A DNA stretch of 64,000 nucleotides from Streptosporangium violaceochromogenes (GCF_014654615.1 NZ_BNBB01000010.1:62001-126000), one strand, 5' to 3'. Shown: positions 9,253-17,578, counted from the stretch's first letter. Notes: a model not told the origin generated them from the sequence alone. Translations and numbers: made by a program.

Positions 9253-10386
9253 CTACAGGTGGGCCTTGACCTCACGGTTCCAGGCGTCGGTGTATTTGGT
9301 CGTGGCGTCGGCGAGGGCGCCCCAGTCAAGCTGGATCGCCGATTCGACGGTCGACAGCTGGTAGGTCGGGATCGAGGCGTACTTCGGGTCGAGGGCGGCG
9401 CCCTGGACGAGCGGGATCGTGCCGGTGCCGGCGGCGTACCGGGCCACCGCGGCGGGGTCGAACATGGCGTTCATCACCGCCCGCGCCGCGGCCAGCTGTT
9501 CGGGGCCGCTGCCCTTGACGAGCTGGAAGCCCTCCGGGAAGGCCAGGACGCCCTCCTTGGGGGCGGCGAAGCCGATCGGGTCGCCGGCGTCGATCCAGGG
9601 CCGGGCCGTCCCCTGGAAGCCGAGGGTCAGCACGATGTCGCCGGAGGCGAGCATCTTGCGCTGCTCGTCGAGAGACTTGTACAGAGCGCGGAAGTGCTTG
9701 GCGCGCGCGGCCTCCGCGAACAGGCGCAACCCCGGGTCCATGTCGGCCTCGGAGCCACCGGACAGCTTCGACAGCAGGGTCAGGCCGTTGAGCGCGAACG
9801 ACGGGGCGTCCCAGACCGCGACCTTGCCGCGGTATTTGGGATCGAGCAGGTCGCGCCAGGAGGTGGGCGGCTTGGGGAACGCCTTGGTGTTGTAGAGGAT
9901 GCCCATGGCGTCCATCACCATGTAGGCGCCCAGGCCGTTGGCCGTGCGGTACGCCGGAAGCACCTTGGCGACGTTGGGCACGGTGGTCTCGTCGACCCGC
10001 TCCCACAGGCCGGCCTTGGCACCCTTGGCGAAGGCGTCGGGGTTGAAGAAGCCGAGGTTCAGCAGCGGGCGGCTGGGATCGATCTGTGTGGAGGCGACCA
10101 GCTTCGGATAGGTCTCCGCGTTCGTGCCCACGATGAACTCGACCGACAGGTCGGAGCGGGTCTTCGCCAGCTCGGCGACGACCTCCCTGGGCACGCGGTC
10201 CTGGCCCGCCGCCCATACGAACATGGTCAGCTTGGCGCCGCCGGCGCCGCCTCCGGAACCGGAGGCGCCGCAACCGGCCACGGCCAGCCCGGCGACACCC
10301 GCTCCGGCCACGCCCGCGAGCCGCAACAGACCCCGGCGGGACAGAACAGCATCTTGGATCGCGAACTCCGGCACAGCGCCCTCCAC
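9253..10386 (-). CDS. Tat-exported solute-binding lipoprotein of ABC importer
   Basis: PotD-type extracellular binding protein, 377 residues from GTG 10386. An internal GTG at 10374, preceded by GGAGGG at an ideal spacing, is the more likely start and would give 373 residues. The signal has a twin-arginine motif (SRRGLLRL) and a lipobox ending LAVAGC, so it should be a Tat-translocated lipoprotein anchored outside the membrane. A Gly/Ser linker follows the Cys. It is the first gene of the catabolic operon and is divergent from the thiamine-diphosphate enzyme, sharing a roughly 105-bp promoter region. Confidence 0.88.
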   Translation of the reverse strand: MEGAVPEFAIQDAVLSRRGLLRLAGVAGAGVAGLAVAGCGASGSGGGAGGAKLTMFVWAAGQDRVPREVVAELAKTRSDLSVEFIVGTNAETYPKLVASTQIDPSRPLLNLGFFNPDAFAKGAKAGLWERVDETTVPNVAKVLPAYRTANGLGAYMVMDAMGILYNTKAFPKPPTSWRDLLDPKYRGKVAVWDAPSFALNGLTLLSKLSGGSEADMDPGLRLFAEAARAKHFRALYKSLDEQRKMLASGDIVLTLGFQGTARPWIDAGDPIGFAAPKEGVLAFPEGFQLVKGSGPEQLAAARAVMNAMFDPAAVARYAAGTGTIPLVQGAALDPKYASIPTYQLSTVESAIQLDWGALADATTKYTDAWNREVKAHL

Positions 10387-10435
10387 CCTCTCACCAGCTC
10401 CACCTTGAGCTTGGTATGCGAGGTAGCGTACGAGG

Positions 10436-10459
10436 ATACAAGCTGGTATACAAGAGCTG
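10436..10459. promoter_or_regulatory. Putative GntR-type operator repeats in the divergent promoter
   Basis: Two near-direct copies, ATACAAGCTG (10436-10445) and ATACAAGAGCTG (10448-10459), abut a palindromic GTATAC. A related TTGGTAT occurs at 10411. This cluster lies between the binding-protein operon and the thiamine-diphosphate enzyme. The TGTATAC-like core resembles FadR/FCD-subfamily GntR targets, and a regulator of that family is encoded downstream at 12322. Binding is an inference. Confidence 0.4.
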
Positions 10460-10490
10460 TTGAAATTTTCCCCAAGACGAAGGACGGGCC

Positions 10491-12278
10491 GTGACCACTA
10501 CCCCGCCGGCGGCTACCCCCCGCACCGACGTGTCGACCCCCCGCGCCTCGTCCTTCCGCGGCACCGCGGCCGAACTCCTGGTCGAGTGCCTGCACCGGGC
10601 CGGAGTGGACACGATCTTCGGTGTTCCGGGGGACACGGGGGTCGGCCTGTACGACGCCCTCTACCATCGCACCGACGCCGTCCGGCATGTCCTCGGCCGC
10701 GACGAGCGGCACGCCGCCGCGATGGCCGACGCCTACGCGCGGGTGACCAACCGCGTGGGCGTGGTGGAGGTGTCGAGCGGCGGCGGCACCACCTACGCCG
10801 TCGGCGGCCTGGGCGAGTCGTTCGCCGCCTCTGTGCCGGTCCTGCTGATCACCTCCGACATCCACGTCTCCAGCCGGGGCACGGGCGCGCTGACCGAGAT
10901 CGACCAGACCAAGCTGTTCTCCGCGGTCACCAAGTGGTGCCACACCGTGGAGGACCCGGCCGAGATCCCGGGCGCGGTAGGCGAGGCCCTGCGGCAGGCG
11001 GTGTCGGGCCGGCCGGCGCCGGTCGCCCTGATCTTCCCCGAGAACGTCCTCGACGAGCCGGTGCGGGTGAAGGCATCCTCCTTCCCCGCCGAGACCACCT
11101 CCGTCCTGCCCGCCGAGCGGGCGGCGGCCGACCCGGCCCGGGTGACGGCCGCGGCGCGGGCCCTGGCGCAGGCGCGCCGACCGGCCGTGCTCGTGGGGTC
11201 CGGCGTGCATGTCTCCCAGGCGTGGCAGGCCCTGGCGGAGCTCGTCGAAAAGGCCGGCATCCCGGTCGCGACCAGCATCCACGGCAAGGGCGCCCTGCCC
11301 GACTCCCACCCCTGGCTGCTCGGTGTCGCCGGCGCCAACGGCGCCCGCGAGTACGCCAATGAGTACCTCCGCGAGGCCGACGCCGTCCTGCTGGTGGGCA
11401 CCCGGGCCAACTCCACCGACACCAACGGCTGGACGGGCCCGTCCAAGAGCGGCCCGGCGGTCGTCGCGATCGACGTCTGCGCCGAGCGCGCCGGGCGCAA
11501 CTACCCCGGCGCCATCCGGCTGACCGGCGACGCCCGCACCGTCATCGAGCAGATCACCGCAGCCCTGCCCCCGGTCGACGCCGGGGAGCGCGAGACGCGC
11601 CGCTCGTGGGTCGCCGACCGGCACGCCGCCTGGCGGCCCGCCCCGCCCGACGCCGCCGTCCGCGCCGAGCACGTCTCCCGCCTCTCCCCCCGCCAGGTGA
11701 TCCAGGTCGCCAAGGAGGTCATGGGCGACTGCCTGGTCATCGCCGACCCCGGCACCCCCACCCCGAACGTGGCCTCCTACTGGGACGTCGACCGGGCGGG
11801 CAGGTCGGTGATCGTCCCTCGCGGACACGGCCCGATGGGGTACGCCATCCCCGCGGCCGTCGGGGCGGCGTTCGCCCGGCCCGGCGAGCCGATCCTGTCC
11901 ATCACCGCCGACGGGAGTTTCGCGATGTCCTGCGGTGAACTGGAGACCGTCGCCCGCTTCGGTCTGCCGATCGTCTTCCTCCAGCTCACCAACGACAGCC
12001 TCGGCTGGATCAAGATGCTCCAGCATCTGTACGAAGGCGAGCGTTACTTCAGCGTGGATCCCGGCCCGACCGACGCCGTCCTCGTCGCCCAGGCGAGCGG
12101 GCTCCCGGCCGCCCGCGTCACCTCTCTCGACGAGCTGGCCGACGCCCTCCATCGCGCCAAATCCACACAGACGCCCTTGTACTTGGATATACCAGTGTCC
12201 GACCTGATGACGGAGACACCGCCGGTCGCCCCATGGCAGGCGGCGTTGAGCGGCGATACCCGGCGGCCGGTCTACTAA
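10491..12278 (+). CDS. Thiamine-diphosphate-dependent enzyme (acetolactate synthase family)
   Basis: 595-residue enzyme of the acetolactate synthase/benzoylformate decarboxylase fold. The GTG start at 10491 has GAAGGA upstream. The catalytic Glu of the Pyr domain is in LGRDERHAAAMADAYAR (about residue 70), the central domain follows, and the PP domain carries the TPP/Mg motif ITADGSFAM with the downstream Asn in QLTNDSLGWIK (about residues 467-500). It lacks neighbouring ilvN or other branched-chain genes, so a catabolic role (decarboxylase or carboligase acting on a 2-oxo acid from the adjacent pathway) is more likely than Ile/Val synthesis. The exact reaction is unknown. Confidence 0.85.
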   Translation: MTTTPPAATPRTDVSTPRASSFRGTAAELLVECLHRAGVDTIFGVPGDTGVGLYDALYHRTDAVRHVLGRDERHAAAMADAYARVTNRVGVVEVSSGGGTTYAVGGLGESFAASVPVLLITSDIHVSSRGTGALTEIDQTKLFSAVTKWCHTVEDPAEIPGAVGEALRQAVSGRPAPVALIFPENVLDEPVRVKASSFPAETTSVLPAERAAADPARVTAAARALAQARRPAVLVGSGVHVSQAWQALAELVEKAGIPVATSIHGKGALPDSHPWLLGVAGANGAREYANEYLREADAVLLVGTRANSTDTNGWTGPSKSGPAVVAIDVCAERAGRNYPGAIRLTGDARTVIEQITAALPPVDAGERETRRSWVADRHAAWRPAPPDAAVRAEHVSRLSPRQVIQVAKEVMGDCLVIADPGTPTPNVASYWDVDRAGRSVIVPRGHGPMGYAIPAAVGAAFARPGEPILSITADGSFAMSCGELETVARFGLPIVFLQLTNDSLGWIKMLQHLYEGERYFSVDPGPTDAVLVAQASGLPAARVTSLDELADALHRAKSTQTPLYLDIPVSDLMTETPPVAPWQAALSGDTRRPVY

Positions 12279-12321
12279 CGCGGTAACCTCTTCTGCCCAC
12301 ATCGCGGGCAGGCGACGAGTA

Positions 12322-12993
12322 ATGGAGATGGTCCGGGTGAGTTCGGACACAGGGAGACCAGGAACTCTGGCGCGCACCTCCGATGAGGTCTACACCCGCC
12401 TTCGGGAGGAGATCCTGTACGGCCGGCTGCGACCGAACGAATCACTCGTCGAGACCGAGCTGGCCGAGCGGCTGGCCGTCAGCCGTACCCCTGTCCGCGA
12501 ATCACTGCTGCGCCTCGCGTCGGACGGGCTGATCGTGTCACGCCGCCGCCGGTGGGTGGTCTACGAGCACACCGCCGACGAGGTGCGTGAGATCTATGAG
12601 GTGCGGGCGGCACAGGAAGGCTACGCCGCCCGCCTCGCCTGCCGGCGGGCCACCGACGCCGAACTCGCCGAGATCGCCGACATCCACCACCACGCGCCCC
12701 TGATCGCGACCCACTCCGCCGAGGAGCGGGTCCTCTACAACTCGATCTTCCACGGCCGGATCGTCGAGGCGGCCGGCAACAGCCGTCTGACCGATCTGAT
12801 CGAGCGCAACAGGCTGTTCTACTTCAACAACCGGGTGGCGGCCCTCTACGAGGCCGCCGACCTGGCGACCTCCGATCAGCAGCACGCCGAGCTCGTCCTG
12901 GCCCTCGAAGAACGTGACGAGCTGCGCGCACAGGAGATCACCCACACTCACGTCCAGCACGCCTATCACATGATCTTGGACAAGCTCTACTGA
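12322..12993 (+). CDS. GntR family transcriptional regulator, FCD subfamily
   Basis: 223-residue regulator. The N-terminal winged helix (about residues 18-80) includes EVYTRLREEILYGRLRPNE and AERLAVSRTPVRESLLRLA. The all-helical FCD domain (about 90-215) carries His residues of the metal site in SIFHGRI, DQQHAEL and THTHVQHA. It probably senses a carboxylic-acid metabolite and represses the flanking catabolic genes. The start is uncertain: ATG 12322 has a weak ribosome site, and GTG 12337 with GGAG nine bases upstream is an alternative. Confidence 0.9.
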   Translation: MEMVRVSSDTGRPGTLARTSDEVYTRLREEILYGRLRPNESLVETELAERLAVSRTPVRESLLRLASDGLIVSRRRRWVVYEHTADEVREIYEVRAAQEGYAARLACRRATDAELAEIADIHHHAPLIATHSAEERVLYNSIFHGRIVEAAGNSRLTDLIERNRLFYFNNRVAALYEAADLATSDQQHAELVLALEERDELRAQEITHTHVQHAYHMILDKLY

Positions 12994-13090
12994 TCCGGAA
13001 CCGGGAGCCCGTGACCCGCCGGAGGGGGCTACCGAAACCGGAAGAGAATGACAGGAAGAGGACGACCGGAATCCGCTCCGCGGAAAGCCG

Positions 13091-13125
13091 GGCCGGTGCC
13101 CGCGGCGTGATCGCCGACACCGGCC
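13091..13125. terminator. Inverted repeat between convergent genes
   Basis: GGCCGGTG (13091-13098) pairs perfectly with CACCGGCC (13118-13125) around a 19-base loop. It lies between the GntR gene and the convergent CorA gene and has no U-tract. It may serve as a GC-rich intrinsic terminator for either side. Confidence 0.35.
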
Positions 13126-13223
13126 CGCCGCGAACCCGCCCGCGCCTGCCGGTGGCGCGTGATCAAAGCTTCCCTCGCCACACGACCGGAAGACAGTGGG
13201 AGACGACGGCCCGAGGCGTGCGC

Positions 13224-14204
13224 TCAGAGCCAGTTTCTCTTTTTGAAGACCACGTAGAGAACGAAAGAGACGAGGAAGATGGCGACCGTGGAGGTCCAGA
13301 AGCCGACCGGGTGACTGAAGCCGGGGTAGGGGACGTTCTGCCCGTAGAAGCCGGTGATCATCGTGGGGACCGCGATGATGGCCGCCCAGCTCGTGATCTT
13401 CTTCATGATGTCGTTGAGCCTGAACCCCTGCTGGTTGATGTGAGCTTCACGGACGTTGCCCACCAGCTCCCTGAGAGAGTCGGTCCACTCGGCCGCGCGC
13501 AGCGTGTGATCGTAGATGTCCTGGTAGTAGGGCGTCAGCGCCGGATCCAGCACCTCCACACTCCTGCGGAGAAGACTGCCCACGATCTCACGCATCGGCA
13601 CCGCCAGCCGCCGGAACCGTACCAGCTTCTTGCGCATCTCATACGTCTGGCGCTGAATGTGCACCCGGTCACCCGGCGCCTCGTCGAAGAGGTCGTCCTC
13701 CAGCTCCTCGATCCGGTCGTCCATCGCCTGCAACACGTCGAAGTAGCCGTCCACCACGTGATCGAGCAGGCCGTGCAGCAGGTACGGCACACCGTAGGCG
13801 GCCATCTCGGCCTTGGCGTCCCAGCGCCTGAGCACCCCGTCGATGTCGAACTCGGAGCTTTCCCTCACGGTGACCAGGGCGTTCTTGGTGACAAAGACGG
13901 ACAGTTCGATGAGTTCGAGACGGCTCTTCACCAGCTTGGCGCCGTAGAGGGTGATGAACAGATGACTGTCGTAGCTGTCCAGCTTGGGCCGCTGACAGCT
14001 GTGCAGGGCGTCCTCGACGGCCAGCTCGTGGAGGCCGAGCTCCTCACTGATCTTCGCCAGGTCGTCGGAGGTGGGCGAACACAGGTCGAACCACACCACG
14101 GCCGAACGGTCACCTACATGGTCGGAAACGTCATCGATGGGAAAACCCTCGGCCTCCAGGACGCCGTTGCGGTAAAGGCGGGTGCGGTCCATGTCCGTCA
14201 ACAT
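13224..14204 (-). CDS. CorA-like divalent cation transporter with YGQN filter motif
   Basis: 326-residue CorA superfamily protein. A cytosolic N-terminal domain and a long helical stalk lead to two C-terminal membrane helices, ending in the positively charged tail VFKKRNWL. The pore signature, normally YGMN, reads YGQNVPYPG here (about residue 292). CorA proteins are pentameric Mg2+/Co2+ channels; GxN variants include Zn2+ exporters and channels of unknown selectivity. ATG 14204 is used, with ATG 14192 possible. It is convergent with the GntR gene and is not part of an obvious operon. Confidence 0.88.
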   Translation of the reverse strand: MLTDMDRTRLYRNGVLEAEGFPIDDVSDHVGDRSAVVWFDLCSPTSDDLAKISEELGLHELAVEDALHSCQRPKLDSYDSHLFITLYGAKLVKSRLELIELSVFVTKNALVTVRESSEFDIDGVLRRWDAKAEMAAYGVPYLLHGLLDHVVDGYFDVLQAMDDRIEELEDDLFDEAPGDRVHIQRQTYEMRKKLVRFRRLAVPMREIVGSLLRRSVEVLDPALTPYYQDIYDHTLRAAEWTDSLRELVGNVREAHINQQGFRLNDIMKKITSWAAIIAVPTMITGFYGQNVPYPGFSHPVGFWTSTVAIFLVSFVLYVVFKKRNWL

Positions 14205-14394
14205 TAGCCGGGAATTCGCAGATCACCCCCCTGCTCCCGGAATCCTCCACCCTCGCGCCGGAGCCGTGCCCTTGCGGCCGCGGCACGGCGGGAAGAGCGG
14301 CCTTTTTCACGACGTACACGGGCCCGCGACGAATAATCCGACTCTTTCGGGGCAGCAGCGAACATCACAGCGACACATCCCGAGGTGAGGTCAG

Positions 14395-14895
14395 ATGATA
14401 GCGCTAGGACTTCTTTTGATCCTGCTCGCGGGCGCGGCGGTGATCGCGGTCTCCTGGGATGAGGCGACCACCACGACCGCCACCGCGTCGTTCACGGTCT
14501 TCGACCGCGCGTTCCAGCTCTCCCAACTGGAGTTCTTCTTCGCCGGAGCCGTGACGGGAGTGGTGTTCCTGTTCGGCGTCGCGCTCCTGCTCGGTGGAAT
14601 GCGGCGCTCCTCCGTACGGCGGCGCAAGCTCTACGACTCCCGGCTGCAGGCACGTGACCGCGTCGCCCGTCTGGAGAGGGAGAAGGAGGAACTGGAGCGC
14701 AAGCTGGAGAAGACTCCGGCCACCACCACCGCTGCCGCCGCTGCCGACCGGGACCGGGACCGGGACGGGGACGGGGACGGGGTGGACGACCGCGCCGAGA
14801 CCACGGCGCCGCACCCCCGGGTCGAAGTGCCCCACCAGCACGACGGCGACCGGCTCGTGGCCGGCCGTCACGGACGCCCCGCGAACGGACAGTGA
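14395..14895 (+). CDS. Two-helix membrane protein with Asp-rich EF-hand-like tail
   Basis: 166-residue protein of unknown function. Residues 1-20 form a first hydrophobic segment, about 46-68 a second, and about 80-106 a charged predicted coiled coil rich in Arg/Glu/Lys. An Ala/Thr linker is followed by alternating Asp repeats with a DGDGDGVDDRAE segment that fits a DxDxDG calcium-loop pattern. The DNA under this segment is a hexamer tandem repeat (gaccgg/gacggg, about 14746-14782). It stands alone between CorA and a long non-coding region. Confidence 0.65.
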   Translation: MIALGLLLILLAGAAVIAVSWDEATTTTATASFTVFDRAFQLSQLEFFFAGAVTGVVFLFGVALLLGGMRRSSVRRRKLYDSRLQARDRVARLEREKEELERKLEKTPATTTAAAAADRDRDRDGDGDGVDDRAETTAPHPRVEVPHQHDGDRLVAGRHGRPANGQ

Positions 14896-14904
14896 CCGGA
14901 GACC

Positions 14905-14978
14905 CCGTCACCGCCGGCGGAGTGGAGGTGTCCTTCTCGACCCCCGGGAAGACACCTCCACTCCGCCGGCGGTGACGG
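14905..14978. terminator. Perfect 28-bp inverted repeat
   Basis: Bases 14905-14932 are the exact reverse complement of 14951-14978 across an 18-base loop; the stem can continue inward with one bulged base (TTC against GAA). It starts 10 bases after the stop of the 14395 gene, so it probably ends that transcript, although it is much longer than most actinomycete terminators and has no U-tract. Confidence 0.6.
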
Positions 14979-15165
14979 CGATCCGCGCACGCCCCCCGGA
15001 GTTCCCCGCCCACGGCGGGCGGAGTGCCCCGGACCGGTACCGGTGAACGACGCGTAATCCGACAAATCCGTCCGATCACGGCACCGCCTGGAGAACCCGC
15101 CCCTAATATCGGCCCAACCGCATGATTTCTAAGGGGCTCAGGCGATAAGGTCCCGAATGAACAAG

Positions 15166-15194
15166 ACGTGCCCCGCACATGCGGGGATGTTTTC
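15166..15194 (+). repeat. Solitary type I-E CRISPR-like repeat
   Basis: The core CCCCGCACATGCGGGG with a following ATG closely resembles actinomycete type I-E CRISPR repeats. A degenerate match (CCCCGTACCGGCGGGAACG) begins exactly 60 bases later, close to a repeat-plus-spacer period, but the next copy is only 24 bases on and no cas genes are present. Either a decayed array remnant or an ordinary hairpin with a short T-run. Confidence 0.3.
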
Positions 15195-15804
15195 GCCTCC
15201 GCGGCGAACCCGTCACAGGCTCCGGTCCGGCCCCGTACCGGCGGGAACGCCCGGCCCCGTACCGGTAGGAATAGGTTCGCGGGGGACACCTCTGTCTCCC
15301 GGCGAGACCGGGCGGGCCCGGTGAGACTCAGCGGTGACAGCCTTTGCTGGTCACGCGCCACGGAGTCTGTCTCCGGGTGAGGCCGGACGGGCTCGTGAAC
15401 GCGAGGTGGCCACCGCGGCTAACGCCCGTCCCGCCGCCTCACCTACATCGCCGGACCTGAACGCTCAAGGCCCCGATGTCCCGACCCGTCCGGCCCCCCT
15501 TCGGCAACGACGCGAAACAGGACATCGCAAAGCGGCTCACGACCTAGGGCGGCCAGAACATCCGGCTGAGTTCGACATCCCCGATCAGCGACACCGGTCC
15601 GGAGGTGGAGACCGCCACGATCGCAGGGCAGGAAAAGCGCGGCGCCCATCAGGAGATCGTGTCGATAACCCGCTGCGGGCCGTTGTGATGCGCCGTGCTC
15701 GGCCAGGCTCCCTCGCACCTGCCCCCTGCCCAAACCACCAGACCGACCCGACGCCTTCCCCCGGGTTCACATCCAATCCGTAAGCGGATGGGCCAAGGGT
15801 CCCC

Positions 15805-15990
15805 GCCGTTGCGGGAGGGGGCGAGGAGGGGCACGAGGAGCACGAGGGGGGAGGCTCAGGGGGCGTGAGAAGCGAAAGAGGTACGAGGGGCGTGAGGGGC
15901 GGAAGGAGCGGAAGAGGCGCGGGGAGCGGGAGGACAGGGAGCGGGAAAGGCGCGAGAGGCACTAGCGGACGGAGAGAGCCCGGAGCAAGA
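15805..15990 (+). repeat. Polypurine, G-run-rich low-complexity tract
   Basis: The plus strand is almost wholly purine with repeated gagggg, gcggaag and gcgtgag words and many G4 runs. The minus strand reads as a Pro/Leu-rich frame, which I take as a composition artefact. Confidence 0.6.
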
Positions 15991-16076
15991 CGGGGAGAGG
16001 CCGGAGCGAAGCGTCCGCGAGACCCCATGTCGTGACCTGCCGATGCCCCCACAGGATCACAGAAATACGCCAAAAG

Positions 16077-16082
16077 TAATAT
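16077..16082 (+). promoter_or_regulatory. -10 element of a probable leaderless transcript
   Basis: TAATAT ends seven bases before the MFS ATG at 16090 and no Shine-Dalgarno sequence is present, so transcription probably starts at or next to the initiator A. Confidence 0.5.
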
Positions 16083-16089
16083 TTCTTCC

Positions 16090-17310
16090 ATGTCGCCACG
16101 GGGAAGAGCCGTCATCTTCTGGATCATCGGCGTACTGGCCTACGTCATCGCGGTCTTCCACCGTCAGACTCTCGGCGTCGCCGGCATCGAGGCGGCGGTG
16201 CGGCTGGGGGCCGGGCCGGCGGGACTCTCCACCTTGGCGATGCTGCAACTGCTGGTCTACGCGGCCATGCAGGTACCGGTGGGGGTGCTGGCCGACCGCA
16301 TCGGCTCCAAACGGATGCTGGTCGCCGGCGCGGCGGTGATGGCCTGCGGCCAGCTCGTCTTCGCCCTGGCCGACGGCCTTCCCGCCGGAGCCGCCGGCAG
16401 GGCGCTGATCGGCTGCGGCGACGCGATGACGTTCATCAGCGTGATCCGGCTGGTGAACGTCTTCTTCCCCGCCCACCGCAACCCGCTGCTGGTCCAGCTC
16501 ACCGGCCTGATCGGACAGCTCGGCGCCATCGCCTCGGCGGTACCGATGATCCATTCCCTGCACACCTACGGCTGGACGCCCACCTTCCTGGGAGCCGCCG
16601 CACTCGGCGCGGTGGCGGCGCTCCTGCTGCTCACGGCCCTGCGCGACGCCCGTCCGCAGCGGGTGGAGCGACGGCCGAGCCTGCGGGCCGCCTGGGCCGA
16701 GCCCGGCACCCGGCTGGGCATGTGGACCCACGCGGCCACCCAGAGTTCGGCCGCCGGATTCCTGATGCTGTGGGGATATCCGTTCCTTGTCACGGGTCAG
16801 GGCCTGGCCCCCTCGACGGCGGGGGTGCTGCTGTCGACGCTGACGCTGTGCGGCATGGTGTGCGGGCCGCTACTCGGCTACCTGGCGGGGCGGTTCCCGC
16901 TGCGCCGCTCCTGGATGGTGTTCGCCGTGGTCGGCACCACCGCCGGGGCGTGGACCGCCGTACTGCTCTGGCCCGGCCGCGCGCCCCTGTGGCTGCTGGT
17001 GCTCCTCGTGGTGGTGCTCGCGGCCAACGGACCGGCGTCGCTGATCGGCTTCGACTACGCCAGGACCTTCAACCCGGTGGCGAGGATCGGCGCCGCCACC
17101 GGCATCGTGAACGGCGGCGGGTTCGTCGCGTCGGTGGCCCTGATCGCCCTGATCGGCATCGTTCTCGACGTCCTGGGGGAGACCACCCTGGACACCTTCC
17201 GCTGGGCGTTCGCCGTGCAGTACCCGATCTGGGCACTGGGCGTGGCGCAGGTCCTGCGCTACCGGGGCAGGACGCGACAGCGCCTGCGCCTGGCCGCGCA
17301 GAATCCCTGA
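16090..17310 (+). CDS. MFS transporter
   Basis: 406-residue major facilitator protein with about 12 hydrophobic segments. The loop 2-3 signature is visible as GVLADRIGSKRM (about residues 63-74), and a second-half equivalent reads GYLAGRFPLRRSW. The N terminus (MSPRGRAVIFWIIGVLAYVI) goes directly into the first helix. The substrate is unknown; overall form resembles nitrate/organic-anion-type MFS members. It is monocistronic, with a likely leaderless mRNA. Confidence 0.88.
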   Translation: MSPRGRAVIFWIIGVLAYVIAVFHRQTLGVAGIEAAVRLGAGPAGLSTLAMLQLLVYAAMQVPVGVLADRIGSKRMLVAGAAVMACGQLVFALADGLPAGAAGRALIGCGDAMTFISVIRLVNVFFPAHRNPLLVQLTGLIGQLGAIASAVPMIHSLHTYGWTPTFLGAAALGAVAALLLLTALRDARPQRVERRPSLRAAWAEPGTRLGMWTHAATQSSAAGFLMLWGYPFLVTGQGLAPSTAGVLLSTLTLCGMVCGPLLGYLAGRFPLRRSWMVFAVVGTTAGAWTAVLLWPGRAPLWLLVLLVVVLAANGPASLIGFDYARTFNPVARIGAATGIVNGGGFVASVALIALIGIVLDVLGETTLDTFRWAFAVQYPIWALGVAQVLRYRGRTRQRLRLAAQNP

Positions 17311-17578
17311 TCCGGGCGCGGGGTCCGAGCCGAGGCTCCCCACGACGCGCCGGGAAGCCGCGAGGGCCGCTCATCGGCGAACGGTTCGATTCGTGTCTCC
17401 ATGCGCAGGCACGTTCTGCCTCTGTGAGGAGACCAGGAGAAGGGCGGCCTTCTCATACACCGCCTCCCCGGATGTGACCCGGGTCTGTTCCGGCGGGGTG
17501 TCAGGCGGCGTGGCAGCCGTCGTTCCCCGCGGCCCCGCCCCGACCGGCGCCGACGAGCGTCCGCGGCCCGGTACGGCG

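Larger units (their letters stand above)
14979..16089. other. Long non-coding region with repeats
   Basis: About 1.1 kb with no convincing gene; open frames here have no ribosome site or recognisable protein. It holds a CRISPR-like palindrome (15166-15194), degenerate CCCCGTACCGG copies (from 15231 and 15255), two diverged copies of a roughly 34-bp TCTGTCTCC-containing element (15291 and 15366), a polypurine tract (about 15805-15990) and the promoter of the MFS gene. Confidence 0.6.

Noticed and set aside
10227..12377. 716-codon minus-strand open frame opposite the thiamine-diphosphate enzyme
   Set aside because: Antisense shadow with Gly/Arg/His-rich sequence and no recognisable domain.
9253..12993. 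Ile/Val biosynthetic acetolactate synthase (ilvB)
   Set aside because: No ilvN or ilvC nearby; the gene is divergent from a catabolic operon and linked to a GntR regulator, so a biosynthetic role was not called.
15166..15275. A functional CRISPR array
   Set aside because: Only one good repeat, with irregular spacing of the degenerate copies (60 then 24 bases) and no cas genes; kept only as a low-confidence remnant.
15585..16127. 180-codon minus-strand frame rich in Pro and Leu
   Set aside because: The composition comes from the polypurine tract on the other strand; it overlaps the MFS promoter and has no domain or ribosome site.
17375..17400. Possible tRNA (GGTTCGATTCG resembling a T-loop)
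   Set aside because: No acceptor or anticodon stem could be folded around it.
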